From Anaeramoeba flamelloides (lineage: Eukaryota > Metamonada > Anaeramoebidae), in NCBI GenBank assembly GCA_027625915.1, contig JANTQA010000029.1, positions 2,356,001-2,420,000 of the forward strand: a stretch of 64,000 nt of DNA, written 5' to 3'. Under the pieces are notes generated by a model that did not search any database, was not told the DNA's origin, and was given only the letters and a program-made list of their open reading frames with translations. Positions 45,708 to 56,975 of this stretch are shown here, piece by piece; position 1 is the stretch's first letter; the number at the start of each line of letters is the position of its first letter. Made by a program: the position numbers and the translations under genes.

Positions 45708-47331
45708 AATTTAAATCGGAAAAAATGCTCATTTGATTATCTTTTTTCAATTCTTCAGTATTCATTTTCTTTAGGATTCTTAGTACCCTAACAAAGAATA
45801 ACAAAAAAAAGGAACCTAACAAATAATCCGAGATCCCAAAGTGAAATTGTTTTATACTGATAAATTGCAATAAAAGTTTGGAAATTTTTACTTGATTTTC
45901 CTTTTTGAAATTATTAAACTCAAGATTTGAATAAAGCATTTTATGAAGTCAAGTGTTAAGAAACACTCTAAAATTAGTTGTTCTTAAAAAATTTTTTTGT
46001 ACTGGGACTTTTTGAGAAGTTGGCAGTTCAAAGGTTTATCAAAAATGGAAATTGTACTAAAAATTTTTTGAGATTTATGAGAATTTATCAGTATCTGATA
46101 AATTCATTATGTAAAAGGAAAATGAAGGTCAAGATACAATTTTGTCCCACTTATTAGGCAAATACTAGTACGGGATTTGTTTGATCCCTAGAGAGAAAAA
46201 TAAATCTGAAAAGTACAACTCTTCAAAAACAATTAAAGATAGTATCTGATTTAATGACACTATTTGGTTAAAAAAGGTAAAAAAAAAAATGTAAAACAAT
46301 TGGCTTTTCTATTGGTTTATTCTTAAACAGCTTTTTATTTTAAATACTCTCCTTAAATTTTAATTGGTTGACCTAGCAATATATTTGCTTGTCATAGTTT
46401 TGTTTTACAATTTTCGAAAAGCTTATCGTGATTTCTAATTTTCTTTTTTTTTCTCAATAGCTGTCAGTTTTTCAATTTATGAAAAAGATAATTTTCAATC
46501 AAACTAAAATCTCAAATATTTTGAGTTTTTTACCATCAAAGAATTGTGTGTTTCATTTTTCATGAAAATAGGCTTTGAAACTTGGATCATTTTCATATAA
46601 TCACTAATCCTTATCAAAACCTTTAATTAAAAGTATTTGATTCTTTTTTCTTTCAAGCCGAAAAAAAGATTATCAAAAAAAAAAAAAAAAAAAGAATAAT
46701 GAAAAATTTTGGCTTGAAATAAAAGTCAAAGAAATCAAAAAAGGATAAAGATCACCCATCAATTTTTACAGGAAAAAATAAACCCCTACATGAAGAGAAT
46801 TAAAAACACTCAAAAAATCATAGTGCATTTTGGTTTCTGAGATTTCTGTAATTTTTGTGATTCCCGTGATACTTTTACTATCTTGACTTTTTTCTGAAAA
46901 AGCTTATATTCTCCAAATTAACATTTCAAAATCTTCTTCATTTTATTATTCGAAACGAATTTGAGATTTTTTGGGAATGTGTTGTCCAAAAAAAGGTTGT
47001 TTCTTATTTGAAAATTGCATTTTTTCAGTCTTCAGTTATTTTAAACATTAGGGGACTAGTAATTACGTGAAAAAAATTTTGTAGTAATTTTTATGAGTTC
47101 CCTGATACAAATTAAAAACTAACCAACCTGTGATTTATGATCGAAGTCTATAAATCAACAATCAAAAAAAAAAACGAACATTTAGAGAAAAAAGTGCTAA
47201 AGATCAACCACTCAATTTCCAATTTCAAACGGTGTGAATTGTAATTTTGAAAACAACTTTTTTAGTTTTGAAATTTCTATCTTTGGAGCTTTTTGATATC
47301 TAGAAGATTTTTTTTTTCATTTTTTTAAAAT
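45708..47331. other. Gene-free stretch
   Basis: A minus-strand open frame at 45670-45939 lacks family resemblance. The segment 46060-46130 repeats a block of PSS intron 1 (8820-8890). An A run lies at 46677-46693. Nothing else was found. Confidence 0.4.
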
Positions 47332-47835
47332 GATTACAGTGATCAAAATAATGGCTGCCAAACTACTATAATCTGTGTTTCAAAATATAATCCTTGTTTT
47401 TCTTCTTCTTGTTACAAGGCAATATCCAATTTACTACCCAATAGTATACCTAATTTCAAATCAATTTTGAAAGTAAACCCCTTGATATTTTTAGTAAAAT
47501 ATAAATTATTAATACAAATAGTTGAGAATTTTTAATAATAATTCTCAATTTTTTTTTGGAATTTTTTTGTTTTTTTTGATTATAAAAATTTTCTTTCTCA
47601 AAAATTAACTCTATTTTTTGAGATAAATTTTCCAATTTGATCCTTCATTTTTAGAATTTCTTTTTAAATATTAGAACTTTAAGAAACCAATACCATATTT
47701 TTTTCTGGTTTATTGTTGGTTTCTTAGATCAGTTAAGGTAGAGGTCTCCTATAATAAAAAAACCCGCTTTTTATTTTGAAACGCTGATTAAACTTTTTTG
47801 CATGCTTTATTTTAACAAGAGCGATTTTTATCTCA
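47332..47835 (+). repeat. Repeat R4, copy 2
   Basis: This unit is collinear with 43716-44215 over about 500 bp, including 'ggcaatatccaatttactac', 'tagtatacctaatttcaaat' and 'agaactttaagaaaccaa'. The M6 terminal repeats are absent, so this is an independent insertion. The following 47836-48934 shows only AT-rich sequence and a T tract ending in an acceptor-like TTAATAG at 48905. Confidence 0.7.
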
Positions 47836-48934
47836 AGAATGTTATAAAATCCTTACTTTTTCAAATTTAGAAGGATTAAAAAATAACCATAAATTCAGAT
47901 TAAATCAAATCAAATTGATTTTCTACTTAAAGAAAACAATTTGATTTAAATTGAAGAAATTTTACCCTTTGGAAAATTATAAAATAAGAAAAGATTGAAT
48001 TTTTTTTTTTCACTAAATTAGTAATTTTCATTTTATCACTTTTTGAAATTCTACTTTAAAAATGGCCTTTTTTCTCTTTTTTCAAAAGAAAAAAGAGAAA
48101 ATCTAAACCTTTTAATATTTTTTTAAAAATGATTTTGATTTCAATTGAACCAAAAAAAAAAAAACGAATAGTTTTGATTTAGACATTATCTTCCAACAAC
48201 TAAATGGAATTTACTCGATTTCCATAAACTTCTTCAAAAAACCAAGTACTTTTTTTTTGATCTCTATTTGAACAAATAATTTTGACCACTTGAAACAAAT
48301 TATTTTTTCAAAATTTCAAGAGTTGAGTGTTAGTACTTTTGATATTTATGAGACAAAAAATCTGATAAAAAAAAAAATAGTTAAAATTCCCTTGAAAATA
48401 ACTTTCAAGATAAAATTTAAAAGTTAAATTTTATTCATAAAATACTTCTTATTTTGCACAAATAGATCTGAAAATAAGAATACCCAAAAACATTTATAAA
48501 CTTTAACTAAATATTTAATGATTTTTCAAAATCTTTCCACAACAAGTACAATACGATCAAAAACCTTTTTGAGTATTCTAATTTCTTTCTTATTGGTAGT
48601 TATTGAAAATAGTTTTCTAAAAATTCCACAAATAAAAAGTTTGGTTTTTAAATAAAAAAAAATACATAGCTATCTTATGATTTTTTTGATTTGATTTTTT
48701 GATAATAATATACAAAATAATTTCAAATTGTCATTTAATAAGATTCTATAAATATTAAAATCATCACCATTCTACATTATTATAAAACTTTAAAGAGAAT
48801 CATTTATTTAATTTAATTTTTAAATATATTTATTCTTATTCTACATATAACCATAAACTAATTTAATCTATGTTTTTTTTTTTTTTTTTTTTATTAAATT
48901 AATAGCTCAAGAACAAAACAATTCAAATTTAATA

Positions 48935-51062
48935 ATGAGAAATAATATTAATAAAAAATGTTTTATTTGAATCATATACAATCGAACAATTAAAATTTGT
49001 AGTTTATCAATTAATTCAAGATCTCAATAGTGCATCACCATTAAATGAAAAAAAATACCAAACAAAAGTAGGACTTGAGTCTGGCATTGGATTTATTAAT
49101 GGTAATATTGTTAGTGAACAAACAATAAAAACATGGATCAAAAAAGATTTAAATTTCAAACAAACAAGAAGAGATAAGAAATTAAATAGAATAATTTTCG
49201 AATGGCTATTAAGAACTAATAATCTTAAAACACCAAATGAAATCACAGAATTGATTAATAATAATAAAAAAAAAATTTCAAATAATAAAATCAACAAAAT
49301 CAATAATACCAATGATATTAAAAATGATTTATTATTAACAAACCTTACGAAAATAAATTTAACAATGCCAACTTCAAATGGATTAAAAAAACAAAACAAA
49401 AAAAAAAATATAAAAAAAAAGAATAATACTATTGTACCAGAAGTTCAACCCAACAAAGAAATTAATGTGGATTCAAAAAATCAAAATCAAAAAACACCAG
49501 TAAATTACCAAGGGTTTAACAACGAACCTTTACTCAGATCATTTTTAAATTTCAATAAAACTAAAAAAAACATCCAATCAAAGAATAGTAATGCATTTAC
49601 AACAATAACGTCAAAGATTCCACAAACACATACACCAACGAAAGCGTCAATCCCGCAAACAAATTTTTATTCCAAAACACCAATCAGGAAAACAAATGAA
49701 ACAACACCACGGATACACACACCAGTAACTAGATCAACATCAAAATCAATAAATAAATTATCAGAGATAACAATAAAAAGAAAATTTGAAAACAATAATA
49801 ACGAAAATTTATCAATTCCAATCATAAATAATCAAAAAAAAGAACTAAATGAAATACAAATTGAAATCGAAATCGAAAAAGAACAAAAAAAAGAACAGGG
49901 ACAAAGACAAAAGCAAATGCAAAGGCAAAAACAAGAACAAGAACAAACACAAGAACACGAACACGAACAAGAACAACAAAAAGAAACAATAAAGGAAAAA
50001 ATAAACCAAATTGACAGTGAATCTAATAATTTTGCGAGAAAAAGAAACTTAACAAATTTACAATCAGATAAAAGATTTGTTCCGAAAGGCATTAATTTTC
50101 AAAATAATTATAATTTAAATCATAATTATTATCACTCCTTATCTGAATATATTTATTCTAATACTTCGGATGATTATACAGAAAGTGATAATTCTTCTTC
50201 ATCTTCATCCACATCATCATCCCCCTCGTCTTCATCCTCTGCATCATCAGAAACAACATCTTCAGCTGATCATTATGAAGAAGATCTTTCATTTCATCAT
50301 AATAATTATAAACATAACAACCGGTTTTTTAATTTGAATTTAAAACCACAAAAAAGAAGAAGAATTATAATAAAAAAAAATAAAAAGGGCAACTATTTGA
50401 ATAACTTTAATCTTTATAATAACAATTATCCAATGAGTAATCAAAACTTGACACCATCAAATCTTTATACGAATAATACTTCATATTATGGCAATTATAA
50501 TAATTATATCAATAATTACAACCAACCGAAAAATAATTTTAATACATTTAATTTGCCATTTATTTATTCACCGTTTTCTAAAAGACATCAACCAAAACAA
50601 CCCAATAAAAAAGAAATGAGGATTATAAATTCAGACAATAAGCCAACTCGTGAAGTATCTCTATATTTAAAGCAAATGAAGGAATTACAATTTTTACTTC
50701 AAATTCAAGCTCAACAACAACAAATAGAGCATATTCAAAGAATAAAAGAACTTGAGCAATTAATCAATGTACAAAAATCTCGTGTTTATCATCTAAACCC
50801 AAAAATAAAAAATCAAAATGTTGAGAATGAATCGAAACCTTTAAAACAAAGAATACAAAACACAGAAACAAACAAAAACAATAATTTAAACGATAATGAA
50901 TCACCTTGCATTTTGAATAACCAAAATATTTTTAATGGAATTAAACAAAAAAATACAGATTCGCACCATCAAATGTTACATCCAGATTCAAATGATTTAC
51001 ATAAATCGCGGCAAGATCGTTCTTTAATCAATAACCAACCACAGCAGCAAGATAATTATTAA
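48935..51062 (+). CDS. Asn/Gln/Ser-rich protein with N-terminal helical domain, unknown
   Basis: The large frame runs to TAA at 51062, but has no ATG until late (MPTSNG near 49365). In-frame sequence upstream to about 48959 reads as good protein (FESYTIEQLKFVVYQLIQ, GNIVSEQTIKTWIKKDLNF). The nearest ATG, 48935, is in another frame. Either a 43-bp GT-AG intron (48960-49002) or a one-base difference in the A run at 48953-48958 would join them. The conserved-looking part, residues 1-100, resembles a helix-turn-helix-like DNA-binding region. The rest is low-complexity: Gln/Glu/Lys repeats, a Ser run, Asn/Tyr-rich stretches, and a Gln-rich coiled coil (QMKELQFLLQIQAQQQQ) near the C-terminus. A transcription-factor-like role is inference only. 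Confidence 0.6.
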
Positions 51063-51659
51063 TTTTAAAAAAAATTAATAACGAAATACTATTTTTTTCA
51101 AAAAATAAATTTTTAACAAAGAATTTTTTTTTTTTGTGCCTTTTGAAAATATTTTTCACTTAGAACTTTTTTTATCTTAAAACATCAAGTATATCATTTA
51201 TTATTTTTAAATTTTGATACATTTATATTTTGAGAGATAATACTTATCCCTATATAACCTCTGAAAAATACTTTTTTAAAAAATTATCTTTAGATTTATA
51301 ATTTTTTAAATTACTTTGGAATGTGCTTCTTTAAGAATTAATATTAAATGTCTTGGGAGATTAAAAAAAAAAAAAAAAGTAAAAAAATTAGCAAAATTTC
51401 AAAAAATAGTACCAAAGATAGAAAAAGAAAAATAAACAATTTGATCCACTTTCACTTAAATACAAAACCATTTTTAGGATAATTCGATAAGTTTTTTTCC
51501 AAGGAGTAGACTAGTAATAAAATATATTTTTGGAAAAAGAAAGGACAACAACCAATATGAAAGGTGTATTCTTTGAATGGTTTTTTTATTTTTTCTTAAA
51601 AAAAAAAAAAAAAGGCAATCGTTTGAGTGTTTCTCATCAATTTACAGCTAGTGTGGGTT
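51063..51659. other. Short convergent intergenic stretch
   Basis: It separates the 3' ends of the Asn/Gln-rich gene and TMEM147. Only homopolymer tracts are visible. Confidence 0.4.
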
Positions 51660-52586
51660 TTAGTTTTTTTTCTTATTGTTATTTAATTGCTCAAAGGATT
51701 GGTAAAATTTTTTGGATGTTTTAAATAAGCCATAGGCAACTGCAAATTTTAAAAGAAGCAAAACCCAACCAAAAAAGGAGTATTGATTTAAAAAGACTTG
51801 AAATAAGTTAAAGAGCTCTGGTGTAATAAAAAAAGCAGACAGCCAAACAAAAATATTTCCTTTATCGGGGTTTTGAAATTTCCCTTTCCATAAAACCCAA
51901 ATTATGTGCGTAAAAGCAATTTGTCGCAACTTTAGTTGTTAGTGGTTACAAATGGATAAGAAATGGAAAGAGAAGTGTAGAAGGAAATTGTGAGAAATAG
52001 AAAGACAAATAAAGAAAAGTAATTCGAGAAATAAAGCATTAGTCGGGGGATCGAAACAGAGAAAAGAGAAAAATGAAAAGAAAGGAAATTTTAACAAATA
52101 AAAAGGAATTTTAACAAATGAAAAAAAAAAAGCATTTACAAAATTAATATTTGAACCAAGCGCATTTTGCATGTAAACCCAATTAAATTCAGGCTTTAAG
52201 CATCCAATCCAGGAGACTAAGAAAAAGGATAAAAGAGATTCAGCGGAAGACCAAGCAAAAGAAACGCCAAAGATCCTAATTTCAGTATGACCAGAACATG
52301 CTCTTAAGGCAAGAAAGCATCCAAGAATATCAAGTGAAGAGACCACAATGGTGATTAAAGCAGAAACAGGTTCAAATTGCGCTTGGAAATCTGCTTCTTC
52401 TTGATCAGAGTCTGGAAGGAAGGTTGCCATCAAGATCATTTTCGACAAAGTCGTTAGCAGATACGCCACAACACCATAAATAATTGGAGTCTTTTTTTTG
52501 AATGGTCCTTTGACAGAAATTCGGAAATAAATAAAAGGAGCAACAAGAAGGACAGCAAGGACAGCAAAAAGATAAAAGAAAGACAT
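51660..52586 (-). CDS. TMEM147: TMEM147, ER multipass-translocon (BOS complex) subunit, 2 exons
   Basis: TMEM147 partners Nicalin and NOMO at the Sec61 translocon during multipass membrane protein insertion. Exons are 52586-52140 and 51929-51660 with a 210-bp GT-AG intron (donor GTAAAT; an ACTAAC branch-point-like motif close to the acceptor), giving 238 residues against 224 in human. Matching blocks include LSKMILMATFLPD, SFAWSSAESLLSFFLVSWIG, EFNWVYMQNALGSNINFV, and C-terminal LFNLFQVFLNQYSF. About seven membrane segments are visible with a charged tail. Reading through the intron would give a false end. It shares a 255-bp upstream region with the divergent gene at 52842. Confidence 0.92.
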
Positions 52587-52841
52587 TTTTTTTTTGATAG
52601 AAAATAATTTTTCAAAAAAAACTACAATAGAAAAAATGAATGATTCGAATACTTTTAATTGGTTGATAATTCTCTTATTTTATTTTTAACACAATCAAAA
52701 ACCACAAATTGTCGGACAATTTTGGTATTAAATTGATAATTTACTTTTCAATTGTCTTCTCCCTTTTCAACTTTATTCCAATTAAAGATTTATTTTTTTT
52801 CATTTTCTTTCTGAAAAGGTCTCTTTTTAACCCCAAGCAAA
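52587..52841. promoter_or_regulatory. Shared upstream region of two divergent genes
   Basis: Only 255 bp separate the start codons of TMEM147 (minus) and the tail-anchored protein (plus). It must hold both 5' UTRs and promoters. I see no recognisable core motif, only AT-rich sequence with pyrimidine-rich runs before the plus-strand start. Confidence 0.5.
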
Positions 52842-54065
52842 ATGAGCAACGCACATGAATTTTCAACCGTTCTAACAAACAACCTCTTTGATCCAAATCA
52901 TACAATCTTTGAATTGTCAGATCTAACACAACAATTTGAAGATCACTTACAAGAAGAAATTACAAATACTGGGCTGGAAAACGATCAAGACTTCAATCTT
53001 TTAGGATTAACCAAAGAAAAAGAAAAAGAAAAAGAAAAAAAAAGCAAAAGTTTTTACGATGATGAAAACAAAAATTATATAGGAAACTCTTCAGACTCTG
53101 AAATTGATCCTGAGTTTGCAAACTTTTTAAAAAATACAACAAAGACAATTACTGAACAAGAAACAAATAATAATTTTAAAATGAAACAAAAGAATCTGGG
53201 TTTCAACCAAAATTACCTTACAAATGATCGGTTAGATTCCAAGAACAAATTTCTTGATTTTAATGAAGACAGCGATTCAAGTGAAGAGCTCTTTGATTTA
53301 AATTTAAGAAATTCCAAAAATGAAGAAAAAGATTTTGATATAATCAATCAAAACACAAGTGAAAGTGGAAACGAAAATGAAAATCCAAATAAAAATGGAA
53401 AAGAACAAGACGACGAAAACAAATTTTTACAAGAAGAAGAAGTAGAAGTAGAAGTAGAAGAAGAAAGTGCAAAAGAAAAAGAAAAACAAGAAAAAGAAAA
53501 GGAAAACAACAAAAAAAAAATAAGAAATAATTATAATCAGATCGAAGATTTTGAAGAAATTGAGATTTTTGATGAGAACGATAAAATTGAAAAATTATTT
53601 GAAAATGAATTAAATGAGAGCGAAAGCGAAAGCGAAAGTGGAAATGAAAACGGAATTGAAAACGAAAACGATAACGAAGATGATAACGAAGATGATAATG
53701 GAAATAAATATGGAAATGAAAAGAAAAACAACAATCCAATTAAAACAAAAACACAAAATAATCTCAACGATAGTGATGAAGAATTTTCAAATGATTCTGA
53801 AAAAGATGATACATCCGAATTTGAAGAGAATTTGCAAACAGAGCCTCAAATAGATTTAAATAGAAACACAAACCCAAAATTTGAAAGAAGTTTTGCTCAA
53901 GAGAAAAAAAGGAATATCAAAAGCACTGAAGTTAAAGATCAACTTTTCCAAAAAGTAAATCATTACCTTAACACTAAAAACATAATTGTTATTTTGATAG
54001 TCATTTTTTCATTGATCTTGATCATGCAATTAATTTCCATAATTGAGAATAATTCTATTTATTAA
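52842..54065 (+). CDS. Acidic low-complexity protein with C-terminal membrane anchor
   Basis: The 407-residue product starts at the first ATG (MSNAHEFSTVLTNN). It is strongly acidic and repetitive: KEKEKEKE near 60, EVEVEVEEE near 205, and ESESESESGNENG with NDNEDDNEDDN near 260-290. One hydrophobic segment, NIIVILIVIFSLILIMQLI, lies at about 380-400, followed by only eight residues (ENNSIY end). This is the topology of a tail-anchored protein with its bulk in the cytosol. There is no signal peptide or known domain. It could be a SNARE-like or ER-contact adaptor, but no coiled-coil SNARE motif is clear, so function is unknown. Confidence 0.8.
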   Translation: MSNAHEFSTVLTNNLFDPNHTIFELSDLTQQFEDHLQEEITNTGLENDQDFNLLGLTKEKEKEKEKKSKSFYDDENKNYIGNSSDSEIDPEFANFLKNTTKTITEQETNNNFKMKQKNLGFNQNYLTNDRLDSKNKFLDFNEDSDSSEELFDLNLRNSKNEEKDFDIINQNTSESGNENENPNKNGKEQDDENKFLQEEEVEVEVEEESAKEKEKQEKEKENNKKKIRNNYNQIEDFEEIEIFDENDKIEKLFENELNESESESESGNENGIENENDNEDDNEDDNGNKYGNEKKNNNPIKTKTQNNLNDSDEEFSNDSEKDDTSEFEENLQTEPQIDLNRNTNPKFERSFAQEKKRNIKSTEVKDQLFQKVNHYLNTKNIIVILIVIFSLILIMQLISIIENNSIY

Positions 54066-54440
54066 ATAACTTTACATATGCAAAAATAATAACAAACCAC
54101 ATGTGTAAAAATAACAAAAACAAAATAAATTAAAAATTCTTTTAATATAATTCAAGAATTTAAAAACTAAACAAAATAATAACAATTTTTATAAATGATT
54201 TTGTTCTGGTAAATAGATCAAATATTATCTTTTTTTTTTATAAAAATTTACAATTTCCAACATATTTTTTTTTTTTTTTTTTTTTTTTTTAATTCTTTTT
54301 ACTTTGCTTTCAATAATTATCATTTTTGAAAATTACAAAAAGAAATTTAAATTGAGGAATCGATAAAAAACATTTTAAACAATCCAAATTATTTAAATAT
54401 CTTTATTTTATCTTTTTCAAATAAAAAATCAAAAAATATA

Positions 54441-54968
54441 AACTAAATCCCAAAAATTTGGACAAAGTTTAAACAGTTGAAAGAATAACAATACTACAGT
54501 TTCATTTAATTTGGAAATAATTTTGAATTTGCAAACTATTTAATTTTTTGTCTTTTTTGTTTTGTTTTCATTTCTTTTTTTCTAGTTATTTAATCTGTTT
54601 GGTTAGATCCGGAATTTATTTCGAATGATTGATAGAAGGTTAAGATTGAGTTTAGTAAACTAGAAAAATCACAGAAGATAAGTTGTTGGTATCTTATAAT
54701 TTAATGGATCAGGAATTGTTGATTAAATTTCAACAAATTTAACTATATAATTTTTTGTTTTATTTCATAATTTTGGACACACCAATTTTTATTTTTGAGT
54801 TTTATATTTTTTTTTATTTTATTTACATGAAGATGATTACTTATAGAAACTTTAATATTATATCACTGAAATTCGATTTAATCTTAAGTTTCGAAAAAAA
54901 TGAAACATTGTGATTTTTTTTCCACTTTTTGATTTGGGATGCATCTCAATTTTTGGAATAGGGTTTTG
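54441..54968 (-). mobile_element. Tc1-like MITE family M1, copy C (inverted)
   Basis: This reverse-orientation copy aligns with copies A and B. Ends are 'aactaaatcccaaaaatttg' and the complement of 'caatttttggaatagggttt', with TA on both sides. It preserves 'ctagttatttaatctgttt' (complement of the conserved 'aacagattaggtaact' block). Confidence 0.8.
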
Positions 54969-55309
54969 TATAAAAAAATTATACAACTCATCCAAAATAA
55001 TTTTTTTCTAAATATTTACAAACTCTAATTGTTCAAATAAGAGAAATTTATTTTTGTTAATTTAGAGAAAGAATTTATGTAACTATTTAAAGAATGTACT
55101 ATTTGTAAGAAATCTACAACTTATTCAATTTAGATATTATTTATAGTTCCAATGTATACATCTATTTTATCAAAGCGTGAAAAAAAGAATAGATAGTTCT
55201 TCTAGATAATATTTTTCTCGATTTTTTTACACATAATATAAAATTCTGTAAGTACATGTGTGTGTATTTATGTGTATCTCTTTGAGAGTCGTAAAGTTAA
55301 ACAACTTTT

Positions 55310-56257
55310 CCAAAATTCAAAGGGATTGAGTAATACTTACGATTTTTCGCTATTCTTTTGAATTCTGGAAAAGATAAAGGAGTTATCTTGATTTTTTCTG
55401 TTTGATTCTTTCAAATTTATTCATTTTAGGAATAAAAAGTAAAAAAACAATCCAATACAATAGTTTTCCAATTTAAGAAAGTTAAACAATTTTTTTTGTT
55501 TTTATATTAAATGATAAGATGGTTTAATCTATCTTTAGGTATGAAATAGTGGCTCATCAATCAATTTTTACACAACTAGGTTTCTCCAAGTGTCAAAAAG
55601 AATGTGGTATACCCGCGTAATATTAGTATTTTATTTACAATGTTTTTATTATAACTTTTTCGAAAAAAACAAACTTATGTAAAATGAAGAGAATTTTTTA
55701 ATTTCCAAAGTTAAATAAAATAACTCTTTTATTTGAACATTTATTTAATTATTTCAATTATTCTTATTTGTTATAAATTATTATTTTTATTTCTATTTCA
55801 AAAGAATTATTAAAAATAATTTCATAAATTAATCAAAGTAGATTAAATCCAATTATTTTTGATTTTAAATACTTTATAAAAAAATGTTTTGTGAGAAAAC
55901 TTTAAAAGAAAATATCAGTAAATAATCATCCCTAAACATGAATCTGAAATATCATATTCTTTCTGAACACTTGTGGACACCTATTTTGGTAAAAATTTAT
56001 TGATGAACCATTTTTTCATCTATAGGATATTACATTTAATTATATTATCATTTAATAAAAAACCAAAAATTTTATTTGAATTTCATGTTGAAGGAAAAAA
56101 TTGTATTGGATTTTTTTTTTATATTTTATTCCTAAAATGAATAAATTTTATAGATAAAAACCAAAACATAAAGACAACTACTGTTAAATTTCCAAGTATT
56201 TACAAGAATAGATTAAAATCAAAGGTTTTACTCAAATCTTTTGAATTTTGGAAAATC
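55310..56257. mobile_element. Foldback element FB3 (~950 bp)
   Basis: The terminal arms are about 130-155 bp. The left arm reads 'tttccaaaattcaaa', then 'cttttgaattctggaaaag', 'aaatttattcattttagg' and 'acaatccaatacaa'; the right arm has the complements ('ttgtattgg', 'cctaaaatgaataaatttta', 'tttgaattttggaaaatc'). The interior is non-coding. Related pieces lie at 7840-8110 and 56370-56800. Confidence 0.75.
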
Positions 56258-56369
56258 ATAATTATTATTGTGGTTATTTTATAAAATTTCTATAATTTCC
56301 TTATAAGTCTTACATTAATAAAAAAAAATTGTAGTTATATTTTCCAGAATTTAAAACAATTGCTTAAAA

Positions 56370-56800
56370 TTGTCTAGATTTTACTCAATTCTTTTGAATT
56401 GTGGAAACTTGCAGTTAGCCTTTCCAAAATTTTAGAAATAATAAGAAACCAATGTTAGGCTTTTCAAAAGTTTTCAGTTTATTTGGAAAATCTATTGATT
56501 TTTGTGAGGTTTTTTTGAGTTTTCTATTTATTTTCGTTAGGTTTTTTTTATTTTGGAAATAAACCGAAAATTTATTAAAATTTTCGGTTTATTTCTAAAG
56601 TAAAAAAAAACCAGAACACTTCACAAATAAAATAGAAAACCTCAATAAAACCTAGAACACTTGACAGAGAAAACTGAAAACCTCAAAAAAAAAACCTAAA
56701 GTTAGCTTTTCCAAAAATTAAAAGAATGGAGAAAAAAATCTTTGATTTTAAAACCATTCGTTTGAATTTTGAAAAAGCTCGGTTAGGTACTCTATGGCAC
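56370..56800. repeat. Foldback FB3 relative with a perfect central hairpin
   Basis: The palindrome is centred near 56575. The core, 56556-56595, is a perfect 18-bp stem with a 4-base loop. Imperfect arms extend outward with 'gttttctatttattttcgtt' matched by 'aaataaaatagaaaacctc', and 'agttagcttttcc' motifs at both outer ends. A fragment with the same motifs lies at 23190-23270. Confidence 0.75.
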
Positions 56801-56975
56801 ACTGCGACACTCTACCAAAACCGAACAACACTTGAATAAAACAAGAGTTTTGTTTTGAAAAAATTAATAAAAAAATAAAATTAAATTGTTTTTGTCATTT
56901 CTTTTTGTATTTATTAAGTTTATATTTCTTTAAAATATATTTGGAAATAAAAAAAAAAAAAAAAAAAAACAAAAA

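Noticed and set aside
49861-49980. Possible tandem repeat array in the Gln/Glu/Lys tract
   Set aside because: The period is that of short codon repeats within a coding frame, not a separate repeat element.
51939-52139. Hydrophobic Phe-rich C-terminus of TMEM147 exon 1
   Set aside because: It is read-through into the 210-bp intron; the homologous C-terminus is at 51929-51660.
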